This document shows positions 43,476 through 46,651 of a DNA stretch of 46,651 nt, in pieces. Position 1 is the stretch's first letter; each line of letters begins with the position of its first letter. The notes below the pieces were generated by a model that saw only the letters and a program-made list of their open reading frames with translations, had not been told where the DNA came from and made no database searches. Made by a program: the position numbers and the translations under genes. Origin of the DNA: an uncultured Lachnospiraceae bacterium (lineage in GTDB: Bacteria; Bacillota; Clostridia; Lachnospirales; Lachnospiraceae); the NCBI GenBank assembly GCA_949502235.1, contig CATBDC010000027.1:1-46651 (forward strand), read 5' to 3'.

Positions 43476-44666
43476 ATGTCTAATGTGAAACGAAAAGACA
43501 GTAAAAATCGCAATTTGCGTAATGGAGAGAGCCAGCGAAAAGACGGAAGATACGTTTATAAATATACCGATATATACGGAAAGCCACAATTTATCTATTC
43601 TTGGAAACTTGTACCGACAGACAAGACACCTGCTGGAAAGCGTGATGATATATCGTTGAGGGAAAAAGAAGCACAGATTAAAAAAGACCTTAACGACGGT
43701 ATCGATACAGCAGGCGGTAAAATGACAGTCTGCCAGCTCTACGACAAGAAGAACAGCCAAAGAAAGAACATCAAGAGGGCTACTGAAAAAGGACGACAGT
43801 ATCTTATGAACGCTCTGAAAAATGACCCATTGGGTATGAGGGCGATCGATACTGTTAAGCAGTCGGACGCTAAAGAATGGGCTATCAGAATGAGCGAAAA
43901 AGGATATGCCTATAAAACGATTGATAACTACAAGCGTTCCTTGAAAGCGTCATTTTACATGGCGATACAAGACGACTGTATCAGAAAGAACCCGTTTGAA
44001 TTTAAGCTAAGTGATGTTCTGGAAGATGATACGGAGCAGAAAGTTATCCTTACACCAGAGCAGGAAGAACGCCTGCTTGCCTTTATGGAAAAGGATAAGA
44101 TTTACTGCAAGTATTATGATGAGGTTGTGCTTCTGCTGGAAACGGGACTTCGTATTTCTGAATTTTGCGGACTAACGACGCATATTGATATGCAGAACAG
44201 AATACTCAATATAGACCACCAGTTATTGAAAGACAGCGAAATCGGCTACTATATTGAAACTCCTAAGACCAAAAACGGAAAACGGGAACTTCCATTGACA
44301 GAACGGGCTTATCAAGCAATCCAAAGAATACTAAAGAGCAGAGGAAAAGCACAACCGCTGATTGTAGGTGGTTACAGCAATTTCCTATTCTTAAACCGTG
44401 AGGGCTTGCCTAAAGTTGCAGGAAACTATGAAGGCATGGTGCGAGGACTAATTAAGAAGTATAACAAGTATCACACGGACAAGTTACCGAACATCACACC
44501 ACATTCATTTCGACATACTTACTGTACGAATATGGCAAACAGAGGAATGAACCCAAACACCCTGCAATATCTCATGGGACACGCTAACATAACCATGACA
44601 CTTGGCTATTATGCACACGGTACATTTCAATCTGCAAAAGCAGAACTGGAAAGACTGGCTTGTTAA
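43476..44666 (+). CDS. int: Tyrosine recombinase Int (Tn916 family)
   Basis: 396 residues, close to the 405 of Tn916 Int. An N-terminal arm-binding domain (~1-80) and core-binding domain (~80-180) precede the catalytic domain. The catalytic residues are Arg225 (TGLRISEF), His343 and Arg346 (HSFRHTYC), His369 (MGHANITMTL) and Tyr379 (LGYYAH). It cuts and rejoins element ends and the target during integration and excision. AAAGGAG precedes the ATG. Int is intact in this window, but its left end is missing here. Confidence 0.97.
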   Translation: MSNVKRKDSKNRNLRNGESQRKDGRYVYKYTDIYGKPQFIYSWKLVPTDKTPAGKRDDISLREKEAQIKKDLNDGIDTAGGKMTVCQLYDKKNSQRKNIKRATEKGRQYLMNALKNDPLGMRAIDTVKQSDAKEWAIRMSEKGYAYKTIDNYKRSLKASFYMAIQDDCIRKNPFEFKLSDVLEDDTEQKVILTPEQEERLLAFMEKDKIYCKYYDEVVLLLETGLRISEFCGLTTHIDMQNRILNIDHQLLKDSEIGYYIETPKTKNGKRELPLTERAYQAIQRILKSRGKAQPLIVGGYSNFLFLNREGLPKVAGNYEGMVRGLIKKYNKYHTDKLPNITPHSFRHTYCTNMANRGMNPNTLQYLMGHANITMTLGYYAHGTFQSAKAELERLAC

Positions 44667-44679
44667 TATCGGAGCTTAT

Positions 44680-44804
44680 ATTTACTACTCATTTACTACT
44701 TTTGGTTGCATTTTCATGCTGGTAAATGCCAGCTTATGCAAGGTATCTTCCAAAAAGAAAATACCGATAAAGCCCTAAAATACGGGATATATCGGCATTT
44801 ACCA
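44680..44804. repeat. Repeats at the presumed right end of the element
   Basis: ATTTACTACT occurs twice (44680-44689 and 44691-44700), 11 bases apart. TGGTAAATGCC (44720-44730) and GGCATTTACCA (44794-44804) are perfect inverted repeats. They lie just past int, where Tn916 has Int/Xis binding sites next to the right terminus. The element end is likely within or just beyond this segment. Confidence 0.6.
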
Positions 44805-44904
44805 ACTTATGAAAAGATAATCAGAAATTTAGTAAGTTTTTAAATCAAGATAAATATATTTTTAAGGATACGATTAATTCATTAACAATTAAGAGGATTT
44901 AAAT

Positions 44905-45762
44905 ATGAATACATACGAACTAATAGAATATGCTGTTAAGATTGGATTACTTACAGTAGAGGTGGCATATACATTACGTAATTATTTACAAAAAGATGAT
45001 AAGCAATCACAAACTGAAGAAAAATTACGAATTGTTCTTGAAGAAGCACTCAATTATTTTCAAAAACAGAATAATCAACAAAAATTTAAAGAACCATTCT
45101 CGAATGTTAATTTATTATCTCACTTTATGACCACCACACAGTATATAGATAACCCTACTATACAAGAATTATGTAATCAAATTATGGCACATGAGCTTGT
45201 ATCTCCAGGAGTTACTCCGAATAGAATAATGCAGATTTTATCTACAGTGTCATTTGAAGACATGCAAAAGTTTCAGATAATTTGTAGTATGAATATTGGA
45301 ATTATTACAGATTATAATAATGATTCTATCAAACCTATTGCCCGAAGACGTGTTATGGTTCCATTCAATGATACCGATGAATATTCTAAAAAAACTGGCA
45401 TTTATTTAACAGATATTAATGAATTACAGGCTATTGGGTTGATTAGTTATAATTCCGCTGGATATTATATGAGTGGCATTCCTTGCAAACATCCATTGAT
45501 TTATGCTAATGGAAAAACATTGTATGTTTTATGGCATAATAAAGACAGAATACCTGGAGGAAATATTCTACTAACAAAAGCTGGTGAATGCCTTTTTAAT
45601 GTGATAAGCGAATGTGAGATTATAGATGAATATGACATATATGTACAAGCGTTTATGGAATATTACGGTGTTGCTTTTGCTGAACAGGAAAGATACTCTA
45701 TTATTAAAACAGAACGTAAATTTACATTAGTAACAAACCGAAAAAATCATGATCTGATGTGA
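44905..45762 (+). CDS. DUF2806-like protein of unknown function
   Basis: 285 residues, strongly AT-rich coding. The start ATG is preceded by AAGAGG. A hydrophobic-acidic helical N-terminus (~1-55) is followed by a mostly helical domain; DNPTIQELCNQIMAHELVSP and SFEDMQKFQIICSMNIGIIT resemble the DUF2806 or TIGR03899-type arrangement of 'core helices, then LQAIGLI and a late LTKAGECLFNVI winged-helix part'. The match is from memory and moderate. Base composition differs sharply from both the Tn916 arm and the host chromosome, so it belongs to a different transferred segment. A hairpin lies after its stop. Confidence 0.55.
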   Translation: MNTYELIEYAVKIGLLTVEVAYTLRNYLQKDDKQSQTEEKLRIVLEEALNYFQKQNNQQKFKEPFSNVNLLSHFMTTTQYIDNPTIQELCNQIMAHELVSPGVTPNRIMQILSTVSFEDMQKFQIICSMNIGIITDYNNDSIKPIARRRVMVPFNDTDEYSKKTGIYLTDINELQAIGLISYNSAGYYMSGIPCKHPLIYANGKTLYVLWHNKDRIPGGNILLTKAGECLFNVISECEIIDEYDIYVQAFMEYYGVAFAEQERYSIIKTERKFTLVTNRKNHDLM

Positions 45763-45799
45763 GTCTATGAAAAAAGTCTGTAAATATTTTATAAGAATG

Positions 45800-45836
45800 A
45801 GGTCTTCTATGATAAAATCTAAATCATAGAAGACCT
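45800..45836. terminator. Perfect 14-base hairpin between two convergent genes
   Basis: AGGTCTTCTATGAT (45800-45813) and ATCATAGAAGACCT (45823-45836) form a perfect stem with a nine-base loop. A/T-rich sequence follows on both strands, so it may terminate transcripts from both sides. It could also be an insertion-sequence end. Confidence 0.6.
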
Positions 45837-45909
45837 TAAATTATGGCAAACAAAAAAAGAAGTTTACAAGCCAAGACCAAATAACTAAAATGTTACGATT
45901 GTTCAATAT

Positions 45910-46419
45910 CTATATTTTTGTTGAAATAATCGTTAATATGAGAGATATAATTGAGATACTGAACATCACAGCGTTATAAGAATCATTCTTATTCATTTGT
46001 TTTATTTGATTATAGAGTACAAAAATCACAATTGTTAGCAATATATAAACAACGAAAAATATAATAACAGAGTATGCATTATTTAAAAGCTTTCCATTTA
46101 CAAAATTAAGATATATAATTATTCCGAATAATAAAGTCAAGATTATCCACATACCAATACATAATACATGTAATAAATTTTTTATATTTGCAGCTAAAAA
46201 ACTTTTTTCGGTTTCTTCTTTATCTATTTTATTTCGAATTTCCAAAAGACTTTTTACTAAATCTTCATTTTTTTCATTTAATACAGTGTCAACTGCTGCT
46301 ATAATTTCCTCTTTTATATCTTTCCCCGAATTTTTTCGTAATTCCTTTCTCACTTCACTTCTAATAATTTTTCTGATTTCCTCTTTTTGCTTTTTGTTAA
46401 ATCCATTTGATAATCTCAT
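45910..46419 (-). CDS. Small coiled-coil and three-helix membrane protein
   Basis: 169 residues starting at ATG 46419, with AAGGGAA upstream. Residues ~8-75 are highly charged (KKQKEEIRKIIRSEVRKELR onward), likely a coiled coil. Helices follow at about 84-108, 113-137 and 149-166. I recognise no family. It converges on the DUF2806-like gene across the 45800 hairpin and shares its low GC. It may be an effector or sensor partner of the neighbour, but there is no direct evidence. Confidence 0.6.
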   Translation of the reverse strand: MRLSNGFNKKQKEEIRKIIRSEVRKELRKNSGKDIKEEIIAAVDTVLNEKNEDLVKSLLEIRNKIDKEETEKSFLAANIKNLLHVLCIGMWIILTLLFGIIIYLNFVNGKLLNNAYSVIIFFVVYILLTIVIFVLYNQIKQMNKNDSYNAVMFSISIISLILTIISTKI

Positions 46420-46651
46420 GTTTGATTTTCCCTTCGTATCTTAATAAAAAAAATATTATTCATTTCACAAATATTCAATTATCTGGTGTTAATCGCACAA
46501 CACAAAAGGATGGTCTCACATCACAAATGATAATTCCATCACATCTCAAATATCCCCAAAAATCCCCCTTCAAATCCCTCCACTCAACAATTTCTCCCCT
46601 TCCCTCACAGAATCAAAATCAGCCCCAAATAACGGCCATAGAACCCACTAT

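Larger units (their letters stand above)
32890..44810 (+). mobile_element. Right arm of a Tn916/Tn1545-family integrative conjugative element
   Basis: Gene order ArdA-Orf17-Orf16-Orf15-Orf14-Orf13-accessory-Orf7-Orf8-Xis-Int matches the right part of Tn916 in order and orientation. The left genes (orf24-orf19, including MobT relaxase, FtsK/TcpA coupling protein and oriT) are absent. tet(M) is absent and is replaced by a three-gene module. Right boundary is estimated from the repeats just past int; the exact end is uncertain. Confidence 0.88.

Noticed and set aside
46573-46650. Minus-strand frame of about 25 codons at the right edge
   Set aside because: Reads through G-rich sequence and ends quickly; no family is recognisable and the window edge prevents testing it. 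The last ~200 bases show no other supportable feature.
1-46651. CRISPR arrays, tRNA and rRNA genes
   Set aside because: No regular spaced repeat series, cloverleaf-like sequence or rRNA signature was recognised on either strand.

Overview
The window looks like a chromosomal segment of a Gram-positive gut-type Clostridia, most likely Lachnospiraceae. The inference rests on the housekeeping block (yceD-rpmF, pta-ackA, mgtE, tmcAL, coaE-polA), AGGAG-type ribosome binding sites, the absence of any outer-membrane genes, and an integrated Tn916-family element. I do not assign a species.

Positions 1-15870 form a surface-glycan region. From 15870 down to about 2038, nearly end-to-end or overlapping minus-strand genes resemble a Gram-positive Pel exopolysaccharide operon. 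In transcription order these are a PelD-like c-di-GMP receptor with an N-terminal SDR-like domain, a PelE-like protein, a large polytopic membrane protein (possible GT-C type), a DUF2194/PelA-like exported protein, the glycosyltransferase PelF and the transporter PelG. They are followed by a DUF2304 protein, a GT4, a GT2 and a DUF4832/DUF4874-type protein. A paralogue of the last gene lies convergently on the plus strand, and a GT2 gene runs off the left edge. The expected logic is that c-di-GMP binds PelD, which with PelE activates PelF/PelG synthesis and export. The SDR domain has lost its YxxxK catalytic residues.

Positions 15990-32880 are mostly core genome: rpmF/yceD, ackA/pta, a RelE/ParE-type toxin-antitoxin pair, mgtE, tmcAL, a DegV protein, a WalJ-like hydrolase, coaE, polA, an Fe-S aldo/keto reductase, an XRE regulator and a FtsX-type ABC permease with its ATPase. 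The ATPase survives only as its C-terminal half.

At about 32,890 the ATPase coding sequence stops abruptly and becomes an ArdA-like gene missing its 5' end. From there to about 44,810 lies the right arm of a Tn916-family conjugative element: ArdA, Orf17/TcpE, Orf16 (VirB4-like), Orf15, Orf14 (CwlT-like), Orf13 (VirB8-like), a small accessory module in the usual tet(M) position, Orf7 sigma factor, Orf8, Xis and Int. The left arm (relaxase, coupling ATPase, oriT) is absent, so the element as shown cannot self-transfer, or the junction is an assembly chimera.

Positions 44,810-46,651 are very AT-rich and contain two unfamiliar convergent genes, one DUF2806-like and one small coiled-coil/three-TM protein. 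The missing half of the ABC ATPase is not found there.
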